Part shown: positions 22,641 through 36,000 of the stretch, piece after piece
Numbering within the stretch: the stretch's first letter is position 1
Layout of the letters: every line of letters begins with the position of its first letter
NCBI GenBank assembly: GCA_017163975.1
Contig: JAFFSR010000227.1
Span: forward strand, 6,128,501 to 6,192,500
Direction of reading: 5' to 3'
DNA length: 64,000 nucleotides
Source: Anastatus disparis
Taxonomy: Eukaryota; Arthropoda; Insecta; Hymenoptera; Eupelmidae
Position numbers and translations under genes: made by a program
The notes under the pieces: generated by a model
Told to the model about the DNA's origin: nothing
Seen by the model: only the letters and a program-made list of their open reading frames with translations
Database searches by the model: none

Positions 22641-24124
22641 ATATTACACAGATGATTTTACACCACCCAAATGCTTCCGTTTGTATGCTATAAATATTAA
22701 GAATTATTTTTAATATTACATATAGCCAAAATTAAAAAAAAATTTTTTTCGACATTTTAAAAATATTACACACACGCGCGACAAGTTTTTTGTAAAAAAA
22801 AAAGGAAAAACAATTAAATCAACAAAGTATACAATGTATTTTTGCAAGCGACACTGAAACAAGTTTCATAGATTCAATTTACGAGCTTACCTGTAACGGG
22901 AAAGAGAGTGAATTATTATTTGATTGCTTGCTTTCCATTCCCTTTTTTTCCCATTTGCTACTGTAGACAGAACTAACTACTTTACCGGTCGTTAAACCAT
23001 TTCAACAGTCAGCATCAAAATCTAATATTTTAGTATAGTGATTGCAAATTTGTATTGTTGTTAACTAAAAGTCTAGAGGAATTTTAATTCGTGAATTTTT
23101 TTGAAACTATGAGGAATGCTTTGATGGATAAATACGAATTCCAATGTTAAATAGTTTCGGAACTATAAAAATAGCGATACGTTTATAAAATATTATAAAT
23201 AAGCTGCGATTTAATTGGCTCAAAAATAAATTATAATTTTTTATAATTAATCTTGAATTGCATAAAACATATTATAACAATATGATTTATAGAATCTATG
23301 TTAGAATTGATGATATCAAGTAAAAAAATCAAAGAAGGTAAAATTTTTTTATAGTTCTAATGATATAAATACAAAAAGTAACTCATTGATTAAATAAAAA
23401 GTTTAAAAGTAGCTTCAAATGCATGATCTAAATTATTTAAAAAAAAACTAATAGATCTTTTAAATTAATAGAGAAAACTCAATTTGAAAATATATGAGAT
23501 CTTTTTAAAAAATTTCAAATCAATTTTTTTGAATCAACTCGAAATACACAAGTAAATTCCCTTTTCAAAAACTATGAAAGATAAAAAGAGATTATATTTA
23601 ATCGGCATACATAGATAATTTCCTTGTTCAATTTTTTTCTCTTTATCTAAAATATGAAATAAAAGTTTTAATGAAAATTGATATAAGTGAAAATTGTTTT
23701 TCAGTCTAACATTTTTTTATTATTAATTTTATTCGCAACTACTTAATTAATACGATTTTGATGATTATTTTTTTTATAAATTAATATTTAAAATATTGCA
23801 AACGTGGATACAATAATAATAAATTTTTTTGTAAAAAAAAGAAAGCAAAGGATTTGGAAAAACTAAAACACTTAACATGATTATTTACTGATCGATTCTT
23901 AAGATAATAATGATAAGTCATCCACGCATTCTTAAAAATTTCGAATGATGTAATGATATTTATTTGCAATCTGAAAGTCTTTATTGCTATTGTAAAAAGT
24001 CAAGATTATCGCATAACTGTACATCGAAAAAGTAATAATCACGACTAAATCTCAAGATGTTTAATTAAACTTAACAGCTTATCATATTGTTATCCAATTT
24101 TTCTTAAAGTTAGCAAATGATGTT
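22641..24124. other. Intergenic region upstream of the chitinase gene
   Basis: AT-rich and without a recognised gene. An open frame at 23781-23969 (minus) has no support. Confidence 0.5.
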
Positions 24125-24160
24125 TATAAAAGATTCCAGAGTTATAGTTCTGATAGTTAG
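24125..24160 (+). promoter_or_regulatory. Core promoter of the chitinase gene
   Basis: TATAAAAG at 24125-24132 lies 72 bp before the start codon. A transcription start about 30 bp downstream would fall in GATAGTTAGTCC (about 24152-24163), giving a 5' UTR of about 40 bases. Confidence 0.65.
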
Positions 24161-24196
24161 TCCAGCGACGTAATAGAACAAGATAAAACTATTGCA

Positions 24197-26563
24197 ATGC
24201 GATCGATTTTTTTGATACTTTTTGCCGCATTGCTTTGCGTTGAGGCTTCCGATGAGAGTAAGTATAGTAATTAATGTATTCCAGAAATATTTCTAATTAT
24301 AGCCATAGTGTAAATTCTATATTGTAAATTTAAACTTTGGTTGTGTGAAATATTATATTGGTTTTACAAAAAATCATCAGTGTATTTGAAAACAGTGAAT
24401 ATTGAGGACATACATATGATTTTGACTTTTTGGAACGTGATTGACACGTACTTAATGGAATTTCAATCAGATATTTTTTTCAATTTTTAGTTTTTTTTTA
24501 TACAATCAACCAATAAATAAAAAATATCTTGAATTGTTTTTATATAAAAATTAAAAATTGATTTTGGAAGTAATTTTTAATATTTCAGATAAAAATTAAT
24601 GTAATTTAGTTATGATGACGAAACCAAAAATATTCTAGATATATGAATTATAATAAAGCTTAGTATTCTTTCTTTCTTCTTGTATTAAGTGTTGAAAAAA
24701 AAATGTTATCGTATTCAAATTTTAATAAATTTTAAATTAATTTCATGAATCAAATAACATTCAAATTAAATTATAAATGAATTTTTTTTTAATTTTCTAC
24801 TTTTCAGAAAAGATTGTCTGCTATTTTAGTAGCTGGTCAGTTTATCGTCCAGGCAACGGCGGCATAAGCATCAACGAAATCGATCCAAAACTCTGCACTC
24901 ACTTAATCTATACATTCATCGGACTTAATCCTGACAATAGCATACATATTTTGGATCCATGGGCAGATTTACCTAATGGCGGTGGCAAAGATGGTTTTAA
25001 TAAATTTAATCAATTACGAAGTTCGAGTCCAAGCACTAAGACTATGGTTGCTATTGGCGGTTTCAACGAGGGTTCTATAAACTATTCTCAAATGGCGGCG
25101 AATCCTAAAAGTCGCAAAGCTTTCATTGAAAACATAGTCAGTTTTGTAAGGAAATATGGTTTTGACGGTCTTGATTTCGATTGGGAATACCCAAATCAAA
25201 GAGGTGGTTTCGAAGGAGACAAGAAGAATTATATCCTGTTACTTAAAGAATTAAGAGAGCGTTTTGATAAAGAGGGCTTGTTGCTATCGGGAGCTGTAGC
25301 TGCAGCAAAAGTTTCAGCTGAATTGTCATACATCATTCTCGAGGTTTCAAAATATTTGCATTTCATTAATCTCATGACTTATGATTTGCATGGTTTATGG
25401 GATAAAAAAACTGGTATCAATGCGCCCTTGTATGCTGGATCCTGGGAAAAGGGTGACGAAGCACTTCTAAATGTGGTAAGTCTGACTATGTTTCGAGGGA
25501 AATTCAATTTTTAATCTTAATACAATAAAATAATTATTGAGCGGGATCTTAATACTAACATAGAGTTCTATCTTATCTACATTCTAATCATGTACTTTTT
25601 GGATCATCTAATAAATAAAATGATTCAACATTTTGCTATTTTTCAAACTAATTTTTTCTCATAAAAAATATTGCTTTTTATCATACGAGGCTTACGGACT
25701 TTCTTCTTATTTTTTGCTATGATTATTAGTTTTTGTAAAAAAAATTAATTCTCTAAATTTTGATTTAATTATAATGATTTGAATGATTAAAATTTAGAAG
25801 GTAGAACTTTATGTTGGTATAAGATTTTCCCTCAAATCACATTATATTTATCGATTTTCATTAGATATCTCAAACCTCCTTATAACTTGTTATTAATTAT
25901 AATTTTATTTACCGTTTTGAAAGAATGCATCCGTTCGTTACTGGATTTCTCAAGGTGCTGCACCTGAAAAACTAATCCTGGGAATACCTTTCTATGGACG
26001 ATCTTTTACTCTTGATAATGTCTCACAAAATGGAATTGGTGCCTCGGCGCAAATTGGTGGAATACCAGGACCATATACTCGATCATCTGGAATTCTAGGT
26101 TACAATGAAATCTGTGAACAACAAATTAATGAAAAATGGAAGGTTAATTATCAGGCAGAGCAACAAGTTCCGTATTCTGTCAAGGATGATCAATGGGTTG
26201 GCTATGATAACGCACAGTAAGTCAATGAATAAAAAGATTAAATAAATTATATGCTCATATATACATTAAACTTTTTCTTTATAAAAATTTCATTATGTTT
26301 TATAAAGATGATTTTTCAATACAATTGAACATTCTAACCTCATAACTCATATAATAATATTTTAATATCATAAAATTACATTTTATAGATCTCTAAAAGA
26401 GAAAGCTACTTTTATCAATAAATTGGGTCTTGGTGGAGCGATGGTTTTGAGCATTGATACTGATGACTTCAAAGGTACATGCGGCGAAAAATATCCATTA
26501 CTTAAAACCTTGAATCATGAACTTCGAGGAAGTTCACCTTTACCTACATCTCCAACAGCTTGA
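24197..26563 (+). CDS. Secreted GH18 chitinase, four exons, 398 aa
   Basis: Exons: 24197-24257, 24808-25475, 25924-26216 and 26389-26563; the introns (550, 448 and 172 bp) all have GT..AG ends and keep one frame. Residues 1-18 are a signal peptide (hydrophobic core FLILFAALLCV). One GH18 domain fills the rest: CYFSSWSVYRPG (25-36), KTMVAIGGFNEGS (98-110), the catalytic motif DGLDFDWEYP (140-149) with D143, D145 and the acid/base E147, NLMTYDLHG (208-216), and GGAMVLSIDTDDFKG (356-370). Family members cleave chitin outside the cell. It ends soon after the barrel, with no Ser/Thr linker or chitin-binding domain, like the short insect chitinases of gut, venom or moulting fluid. Two tryptophans usual in active members are changed: Phe in GGFN (105) and Leu in AMVLS (361). 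The catalytic acids are intact, so it may still be active. The exact insect group cannot be set by eye. Confidence 0.93.
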
Positions 26564-26610
26564 CCATTAATTATTTGAACATATTAATTATATTCTAACG
26601 AAATTCGATT

Positions 26611-26616
26611 AATAAA
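26611..26616 (+). terminator. Poly(A) signal of the chitinase gene
   Basis: AATAAA lies 48 bp after the stop codon, in an AT-rich 3' UTR. This is the nearest canonical signal. Confidence 0.65.
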
Positions 26617-27472
26617 TTTTATATAAAAAGCGAGTAAGCTTATTTTTGCATTTCCTTGCAAGTGAAATTGTAGATTCAATTTAAAAGTAATATTTTTATG
26701 GACAAGAAACGCCAGATATGTATTTTTTTTCAATATTAAGTAGTCAATGATTGTTTTTTGTTTTCTTAATGCCTACAAATAAGAATGGTTATTATTGTTT
26801 TCTAATGTATTCTTTTTTTATTTAAATGAGTTTTCTTTATCTACCAAATTATTTCGAGAAAATAATGTATTCATATGTGAAAATGCACTTGTAAAATTTC
26901 GTGTAAATATTTCAATAATTATAAGGATGAATAATTCTATCCGAAAGGTGCAACATTTTAAAATAATATAATAAACGTTGAGAGCATTTTTTATTTTGGA
27001 ATTCTATCTTAATTAAAGTAATGGAACTGAAACTTGGAAAGAAAAAAATATATATGTATAAATTACCCAATTATTATATGACCCAAGTACTAAATATAAC
27101 CAAAAGACTTAATTTCAAATTTTTTTAATACATTTGCAAAAAAAATTTTATAACTATTTTTTCAGCGATTTTAGTGTTCAAAACAATTATTAATTTGAAT
27201 ATTTTCTTAAATTCTATTTTTATAGATTTTTATAGTTCTCTTATGAATGATCTTATTTTTGCAATGTAAAAAATTTTGCGACCATTAGACTGTTATAAAC
27301 AAACAGAATCATGTTGTTTGCTAACTTTGTGCCGTAACTGCAAGCTTCTATTAACATCGATGATTGAAAATAAATAATAAGGTTAACGAGTTCGTAAATT
27401 TGAACATCGAGTTTTGTATACTACGACCTAAAATATTGATAAATTTATACGTAAAACGCACACACATAGACA
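26617..27472. other. Intergenic region downstream of the chitinase gene
   Basis: AT-rich; no gene, RNA gene or clear repeat seen. Confidence 0.5.
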
Positions 27473-27527
27473 AACGTGGTTGTTATAACGAAGTTTAAAA
27501 GTTAAACTTTATCATAACAACTACGTA
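27473..27527. repeat. Short hairpin, about 54 bp
   Basis: ACGTGGTTGTTATAACGAAG at the left pairs with CTTTATCATAACAACTACGT at the right with a few mismatches and a loop of about 8 bases. It could be a tiny MITE or a precursor-like hairpin. The arms match no small RNA that I recognise. Confidence 0.6.
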
Positions 27528-29723
27528 CGTGTATATATAGGTCATGTCACATCAACTGCAAGCACGTGATCTTTCAAAATGAGATCAAAGCCTTTTTTTT
27601 CAGAAAAGCATATTTTTAAAATACTGTACATATGAGTTTAGATGTACGTGCTGCATATGAAAAAGGACATTCTTTAACTAAAATGCATGTTATAGCAATA
27701 TATATATATAATGTTGAAGCGAAGAAAATAAATAAATAAAATTAAAAATTTTTCAATGATTTGTTCAAGGTAATGGTCTTGCATATGTTTAATGGTAAAC
27801 TTTAAAAATTTACTTTATATTACCGGTTTCAATACTTAATTATCTAAAACCACTTTAATCATAAATAATACTCTTCAAACATAAATTATTTTTATCGCGA
27901 TCTAGGCATTAAATAGATAACATCATCAGATCATAATCTTTTTTCTTTTATCACGATTAACATGTACAAATGGAAAAATAACATTAATATCAGATTTCAA
28001 TATGAAAAGTTTTATTTATTGATTTCTCAAATCTTATAATTTAAATCATATTTTTTATAGTATATAAAATGATAATAAAATTTACTTTTTTCTTCTTACA
28101 AATTTATTACGTTGCAAGAAAAGTATATAGCGAATCATCAATCTACTGAAATACAGGAGCTTATGTTATGAGTTATTTTAGCGAAATCATATAGAGTACA
28201 AATGTATTAATGATGCTTTAAATCATTGTAATTTGAAGTAATGCTATTTTTATTAAATGTCATGGTTTACAACTTGAGTTTTTTATAACAATGCACATTC
28301 TATAAATACATCATAATCAGAGATTCAAAATTATAATAAAAACAAAGAATAAAGTATTCGATGATATGAATATTAATCGCATTAAATATTACCGTTTTAT
28401 TTGCTTAAAATTAATTACTTCTCATTTGTTTCGAAATATTCAAATTATTACTGAAATTTATTAAAATTGTAAATAATATTTTTCAAAAATTTTAAAATAC
28501 ACATTATACCTTATTTATGATTAAAAATATTTAATTTCGTTCCATCGAAATTAATGTTATGTATTTTGTAAAATTGTAAAATGTAATCAATAAATGAAAT
28601 GTAAATTATATGTAGAAAATAAATATATTTATTTTTCATACTTCAATAATTTAACGTATAATAAATTTTCCAGCATAATATTAATATTTATATATAATTA
28701 ACGTGTGATTGATTTTTTCGCTATGATAAATGTAATATCGAAGTAAATTATATTAAATTTTAATGAAGTTATCGAATCAGTGTAATTAATAACGTCATTA
28801 AAAACTAAATATATACCGAAATTAATTTTATATTATTAATTAATCACCCTGTTCCTTTCAATAAAATTCACACATTGTCGACTTACATTAAACCCAAATC
28901 AAAGTTAGCAAACGATCATAGTTATCTTCATATTCATAACATTGAAAAAAAGTAAGTTGATTTTGTATAGACACGTAAAAACTTAAAGTTAAATATACGA
29001 AGTAACTTTGATGATTGCGTCAATTACTGTATAAATGCGTGTCCGCTTTTACGCGTTCTCAAAAGTTTCGTAGTTTCATAGCTTTACACTTGTGCTCGTC
29101 CATATCTTTTTTTTGCATCACGTTTTTACCAGGTTTCTTGTACACCCCTTTTGTTACAAGCAGGCGCCAGTATTTGAGTTTGAGTTTGTTGAAAGTTTTA
29201 TAGCGTTTTAAAGATCTTTCGTAAACAAGGAGTAATTAAAGTTAATCGTTATTTGTTAACAATTTTAATAAAACGTTATCAACTTTATTAAGAAAAAGTC
29301 AATATTGAAAATATTATTAGATAAAAATGTAAAATTTATTTTTCATTATCAAACAACGTGAACGTGAATTCGAACGAATTTTATCCTGTAATATCTTCAT
29401 TAGTTTACGAAAGTAAACTTTGGTTAATTATCAAACTTATCGATATAGGTATTTTCTCGAATCATGTTTTGCCCGAGGAAAACATAAAGTTTAAATTCGA
29501 TGTAACTTGCTCGAGATATGGTTTGACAATAAATTTAAAGTAATAATGAACTATATTTATAGCGTTATCAAAGTTCAAGATTATAATATAAATACTCGAG
29601 TTTAAGTAATTGCAAATGATAGTTAAAAAACGAAGACCCTTTAAAATTCAATAAAAATTAAATATAAAAAAAGAGTTACTCAGAATATGTTATATTCTAT
29701 ATTAAATTTTAAATGTGAAGTAT
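27528..29723. other. Gene desert
   Basis: AT-rich, with a short TA microsatellite at about 27700-27710. Open frames at 29015-29203 and 29358-29543 lack any support. Confidence 0.5.
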
Positions 29724-29931
29724 GAGGTCGTTGGTGGCTCAGTCGGTAGAGCGATAGATTCATAATCTCGAGGTTCCGAGTTCGAATCTCGCTCTCGGCT
29801 GTTTTATGCAAGCACCACTGTACGTTACATGTGCTTTATTCATTAACACACTGGAACGACTTCTGTCGCTAATTAGTATCTCAATGATAGCTGAAATACA
29901 GCAACGTTAAATAAAATAAAAAAATAAAAAA
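29724..29931 (+). mobile_element. tRNA-derived SINE copy 3
   Basis: A-box TGGCTCAGTCGGTAGAGCG and B-box GAGTTCGAATCTCG, then the family body with several base changes (for example TTCATTAACACACTGGAACG). The tail AACGTTAAATAAAATAAA ends in an A-rich stretch. Confidence 0.92.
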
Positions 29932-31680
29932 TTGTGGTCTATTCTTGTATGTTATATAGGAACGTTTAAAAAAATTTAGTTTTCAAGATTTAGTATTTTT
30001 TTTTAAATATAGTCTTTTTTCTGTGAAAATCAATATGTATATGTAACAAAACTTCCATTGATCATAAAATAATGTTTGTGATAACTTTAAAACCAATAAA
30101 CATATTTTCATGCAATGAATCTTTCTTAAAATCCAAATATTATTTTGGTGCATTATATGAGATATGTGCTCATCCATACCTTACGAAACAAAGCTAATTT
30201 AATTATATCAGTTTGCCGCTCTAGATTTTTCCCTATTTTCAGGTGAAAAAATATCTGCCATAGTTTCAATAAAATCGATGATTTGGAATTTTGATACTCA
30301 TTATTTTTGCATTTTATTCAGTTCTTTGAAACTAACCATTTTATGCTATTGAAAATAAACAATTCATATTTCACAATATAAAAAATATAAATATTTTTTT
30401 ATTTTTTTAAATAAAAGATTATGCACAAATATTTCATAGAGTTCATGCGTATTTTTCTCGAGAGAGATAGATAAAAGCGGTGATATAATGGCCATAGCCG
30501 TTGCGATAAAAGTGCTGATCTTATAAATTCTTTGGGGTAGTTTTTTTCATGCGATTTCTATAGTTTTGAAAAGAAACTAGAAATATTTTTCAAAATATGA
30601 TTTTTTTAAATACTCTTACTATCAAACTAGTTTGAAAAAAATGGAACTAAGAGACAAAAATTTTCGATTTTGTTTTCGATACGTGTATTTGCGAAATGAA
30701 AAATTTTATTTTGATTAAACGGTGTGTATTCGTTACGCATCAAAAAGCTTTTTTCTTCATTTTATTTTAAAAATCGTTGAAATTGAAAATTTCAAAAAAG
30801 AAAGAAACAAAGTTCTTTCAAAATACGTCAATATTTTTCACCTTTTTTTTTAATAAAATATAAGATTTCCAAACTATCAATATTTATAATTATTTAATAA
30901 ACAAAGGCAATAACAATAAATCAAGTTCTCTTTCATTAATTTTATTCACCATAATTTTCAAATAATTAATAATAATGCATCATTTGTGAATTTAGTTTAA
31001 TTGATTTGAGGACATTAGAGTTCAAGAATTTCAATATTAAATATTGAATATCAAATGTGATAATTTCTGAATGACTATTCGCCTCGATCGAGTGATAATC
31101 AGCGAGAAAATTACTGGGTAGAAAATAATCAGCGTCTGTCTGTGCTTGCAAATGATTAATCGAAAATCCGTGCGCTACAGCAAAATAACATTGAATAAAA
31201 ATCAATAAAGAACTTTCGTCGAAGGAAGAAGATTTTGGTTTTACGTATAATTTTATCGTGAATTTATTCTTTTGTTATAAAGTTGAGAATAATACGAATA
31301 AAAGGTCAACTTTTTTTTCTGTATTCATAGAGAAAGTAGGTAGAACACGGCGAACTTTTGATTTTTTTTTTATTCAATGGAAAAGTCTCGGAGTTAAAAA
31401 AGATTGTAATATTGGTTACAATGATCAAAATTATAATGAAAGTTTCCTTTCTAATGAGCCATTAAAATCCTATGAATATTTGAAACTCTGTAGAAAATCT
31501 TTTAATAGCTTCGAAATAATCTTGAAAAAAATTTTTCAATAATACCTTAGTATTAAAATTATGTTTCTTTTTTTTATTTTATAACAAAGAATTATCTATT
31601 TGATTTATTATCAGATGAAATTTATGGAATTGTAATTTTTGGTTTATTGATAATTACAACCTTTTTTTAAACTCGAGATC
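29932..31680. other. Gene desert
   Basis: AT-rich. Open frames at 29983-30177, 30966-31205 and 31258-31542 have AT-driven composition and no recognised domain. Confidence 0.5.
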
Positions 31681-31689
31681 AATATATTA

Positions 31690-31930
31690 CATTTCAACGA
31701 TAACACTTTCTTTGATCTACCAAACGTGACATTTGATATCTCGCGTCTGGCTAGGGAGCGCAAAATTGTGCATTCCGGTCGTTGGGCGCAAGAGTGCTGT
31801 GACCAGAACGCAGTATTTAACGCTCGCCATGCAAAAAGCGAAAAGTCGAGTAGCCCGTTATGTGTCGAAAAAATAGTATACTTCGCGAACGCTAAGAGGG
31901 TTTTCGGCATCAATGTGAATTTTAGGATTC
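31690..31930. other. GC-richer island, open on both strands
   Basis: About 240 bp with clearly higher G+C and more CpG than its surroundings, open in one plus frame (31726-31953, 75 aa) and one minus frame (31644-31913, 89 aa). Neither translation is recognised. The plus frame begins MTFDISRLARERKIVHSGRW. No good splice sites or repeat ends were seen. It could be a conserved non-coding element, a promoter-type island or an unrecognised exon. Confidence 0.35.
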
Positions 31931-31953
31931 AATGTAGTATTGTTTTACAGTAA

Positions 31954-34900
31954 ATTTATAAATTTTATTTAAAACAAAAATATTATTTCTTATTTAAGTG
32001 ACATCTCACGCTCTTAAATTAAAAGTTATGATTCCAAAATTTGATTATTTACAATTGCAGTGTTACTAGCGTGAATGTAAAATATTTTCATCTCAAATAA
32101 TTATAAGAACTTAGACGACATAAACAGCGTATCTACGACAATGTTTACATTTAAATATCTTAGTCAGATTGTTATTAAGTGAAAAAAGGATTACTTGAAT
32201 AATTAAAGCTGTTCTGATACATTCGCATAGTCATTTTAGTATAATATTGAGAATGGGTCATCTTTTAGCAATAAATGTGAAAGATGTTTTTTTTTTTTTT
32301 GAAAGCTCATCCTCTAGACGGAGAAGAAATAATAATTTGAACTTTTCTTTTAAACTAGATAAAACTATTTGAAAATCAATTGAATACGAAATATAATGAT
32401 TTTAAAATCAATAAAACTGTCATATTTATTAAATAAATCTTATTACTGTCGCTGTAGCAGAAATTCCTACTTTTCTTTCAAATAACTTCTAAATGCTTCT
32501 AAATTAAAGTTTAACATTACGCTAAAATCCTAATGAAATTTCTTCGTCTCAAGCTTGCTCAAGAATTCTTTCGCATAAAATTTCAAAGGGAAACACGATT
32601 ATTTTCAATTCCGTCTATTTCATCATATTACAAAATAACATCTTCAATTACATCTTAAAACCATTAATTAAAGATAAACACGGATCGACTATCAGCGTAC
32701 TTAACAATATAACCTTATCAGAGGACAAGAGAGGTATTGGGATGTGCTTTAGCCCCGTACTGTATATGCTGACTGTAAATGGCATCAATTTGCATGTGTT
32801 TTGCGTGTAAATTGGAAGCGAATTAAGAGAACGAGAACAAGTTTATTCGATGAGATTGTGAAACGCTAGCTCCGATGATTATCTTTAACAAAACATTCTG
32901 AAGCTGTTGCAATGAAATGCTGTACATTTTTATAGCTAAAGAGGAAGAAAATTAAAAAAAATGTTTAAAGGTATATCTGATTTATAAATGTTTTTTTTAA
33001 AGTAATGAATAAGATTATACTTTAGACAAAGATACTTTGCATTTAAATTGCTAATAAATAATAGAAATTTTTTAAAGCATTTTACAGAGAATATTTTTTA
33101 ATTTTTTCATAATAAAAGCAGAATATAAATTTAATCCTGGAAAAAATAAATTCTTCACAAATCCTTTTTCCTATAGAGAAAAATATTTTTCGTTGATAAA
33201 AAATGAAAAGGAAAAAATGTAATAGAAACAGAAATAACCGTGAATTCTGTGCATTCTAACAAAATATTTTACACTGTCTTCCCGTACAAAAGAATTCAAG
33301 ACAGGATAAGAAATAAAGGCACGCCGCGCAACCGTCGAATATTTCATTATATAGCTAGAGCTTACAATTTCGCTCTGGGTTTACGCTGATTAAATTTTCA
33401 AAAGAATCGTCGGCGACATTACTGAATTGCCGATGTATGTAAATTAAGGATTATTAATAATTAAATAACGCTAATTTTAATTTCTGTTTGAGCTATTTTA
33501 ATTTTCTCTTATATCAATAATTTTATAAGCTTTTCTCAATTATATTTTACGGGCTTTAGATGAAATTATCGATTCAATTTTATGCTTTGTGAACGTTATG
33601 GAGAAAAGATTTTAAGTATATTATTCATTGGAAAATCAATTTATACGTCATCGTTGTTTATTTATTGATTTATTTATTATTCGATAAATTTATAATTAAA
33701 TTTATTTAGTGCAATATTTATAAAGTTAAATTTATCATCTGACGTTTTATTGACTCTTACTACTTAAAAGTAAAATTGAATTTAAATGAATAAAATATAT
33801 GAAAATATTTTATTAATCTATATTCTTATAAACAAATAACATTTATCAGTTTTTACATATTCTAACGCATCAATTTACGAAAAATAATGAATTAAAAAAA
33901 TTAACATCGATAAATTCCAGCTAGCCCAGCGGATGTTTCAAATAACTAACTTGACTAGAAATTTCTTGACGTCAAAGTGGCTCTCTGCTGGGGCAAGTAC
34001 TTCAACTAAATTTCCGCACGACTAGCTAGCTTTATACCCATGAAAAGAGAAAATGCGGCTGCAATTCGCCTAGTGGTAGTTAATAGAGAGCCTGGGCGCA
34101 GCTAACACACAGTTTACTTACACGCTACAGCATGTCGTATAACATCCCTCCGAAAAAAAAAGCGAAAAAAAAAAATAGAAGAAAAATCTCGTGTTAGATA
34201 AAATGTTAAAAGGGAATCTTTTGCGGAAAATCGAGTCAATCTTTTTATTTTACGAATGTTAGCAGAGATAGCTTTTACTTTTTACGAGAGGACAGATGGA
34301 GATGGAAGATTTTATTGCTGGATATTTAATGTGTTGCGAGCGTGCAGCCTGTTTCATAGGTTTTCAAAACAGTAAACACAACGGCAAATGAAAGTTGTTA
34401 AAGATGTGCTTTTAAGTAAACGTCATTCGAATCATAATTAAATATTATAGAAATAATTTTTTTAAACTCTAGTGACGAATGCAAATTTTTTTTTAATTAT
34501 GAAATTTTGCTTTGGTTAACAAACATAAAATAGTTTTTTTTTTCTTCAAATTTTATTGAATAAGAAAAAAAATATCTTTTGGTTTTTAATGAATACTATG
34601 AAATTTCATCTCGCTGCACAAGTTGTGTATATTCGGGTCGCGTACACTGTAATTTTAACGAACTAATATCTCTTCGTTAAAAGGATGCGTCGCTTCAACG
34701 GCTTTCCGTCTCTTTTTTTTAATTTATTTATTATTTTGAATATGTCGCGTATTATTTTTTTACGGTTTTAAACTATATTTATGTTCAAAGAATTCACAAG
34801 TTGAAGTTATTGTCTTATTCTTATCAAATTAAACATAATTAGAAATTAAAAATTAATTGATTTGGAATGTAATTGAAATTTTTCCATAATATAATTAATT

Positions 34901-35392
34901 TTTCATTAAATTTGTATTATCTTTTACACCGGAATCAAGAATTCTACACATTATTTTATCAATTTACCAAACTTTTAATGAAAATTTTTGATACACCAAA
35001 TCTTTCTTGTCAATATGCATATTTTTAACTAGGGAGCAGAAATTTCATCTTTTACTTAGATTCGAAAATAAACGTTTATACATTTCCGATCACTTGTGAT
35101 TAAATTAATGCCACCATATTGTAAACTACTTACAGCTACTGTGCTCTAAGGTAATGCAATGATAGTTACATTGAATGTTACTTTGACTCTAGTGTATAAT
35201 AGAAACTGTCCTGTTTGCTCCTTCATAACAACGACAGCACCTGAATTAGTAATGTGTGATAAGGCTTCAAAATCCCAAAATCGCATTTGATTACAAGTTG
35301 CATATAACATAAAATTCAAAGAGTTACAGTAAAATATTTATAAATTAATAATTTTTATTTACTTCTATATTCAAAGATATTATAACTATAAT
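31954..35392. other. Gene desert with scattered GC-richer patches
   Basis: Patches of more complex sequence at about 32690-32870 and 33930-34150 stand out from the AT background, but frames across them are interrupted by stops. They may be conserved non-coding sequence. No gene is called. Confidence 0.4.
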
Positions 35393-35460
35393 ACACTTTG
35401 TTAGCTCAGCGATAAAATCTACTACAATTGTAAATACCAGTTCGAATGAAACGGCAAAGA
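35393..35460 (+). other. Decayed tRNA-like sequence
   Basis: TTAGCTCAGCGATA resembles an A-box / D-arm, and CAGTTCGAATG about 40 bases on resembles a B-box / T-arm. No clover-leaf stems close properly, so this is a relic of a tRNA or SINE head, not a gene. Confidence 0.35.
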
Positions 35461-35670
35461 AAATTCAGTACGATTTTAATAAATTATTTGACACGTATTG
35501 TATTCATGCAAATGAAAACGCGATTTTTTAACATTAGGTTGAAAAATTTTAACAAAAAAGTCTCATAAAAAGTTTATGATGCTGGCGAATTTAAAAATAA
35601 TTTGTCTAAGAAATATGCTCAACGTTTTTATTTATATTTATACGTTGGAAATAAAGTTAAGAAAGTTATT

Positions 35671-36000
35671 TGGGTAAATCTTTCATAATGTTAAAATTTC
35701 ACCTGCAACAAATTAAAAAAAAAAAAATACAGGCACACGTGTAAAACTAATTTTCTCTGAATGTTGACGTATTATAATGAAAGAAAAAAATCGTGTTACT
35801 CACTTTTAAGGGTAGTCTTTTTAACAAACATCAAAAGACAGATTTTCGAGTAAATTTTTCATAGTGTTAAAATTTACTTTCAATAAATTAAAAAAAATTG
35901 AAGACACATGTATCAAATTTATTTTTTTTAAATGTTGATATATTAAAATGATAATAAAAGAAAAAATCGCATTACTCACTTTTGAAGATAGCTTTTTTTA
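35671..36000 (+). repeat. Diverged tandem duplication, period about 178 bp
   Basis: Two successive copies (35671-35835 and 35850-36000) share the order GTAAATCTTTCATAATGTTA, an A-rich run, CACACGTGT, TGTTGACGTATTA and ATCGTGTTACTCACTTTTAA, with many base changes. An inverted relative of the last word lies at about 36790-36812 (CAAAAGTGAGTCACG). Confidence 0.65.
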
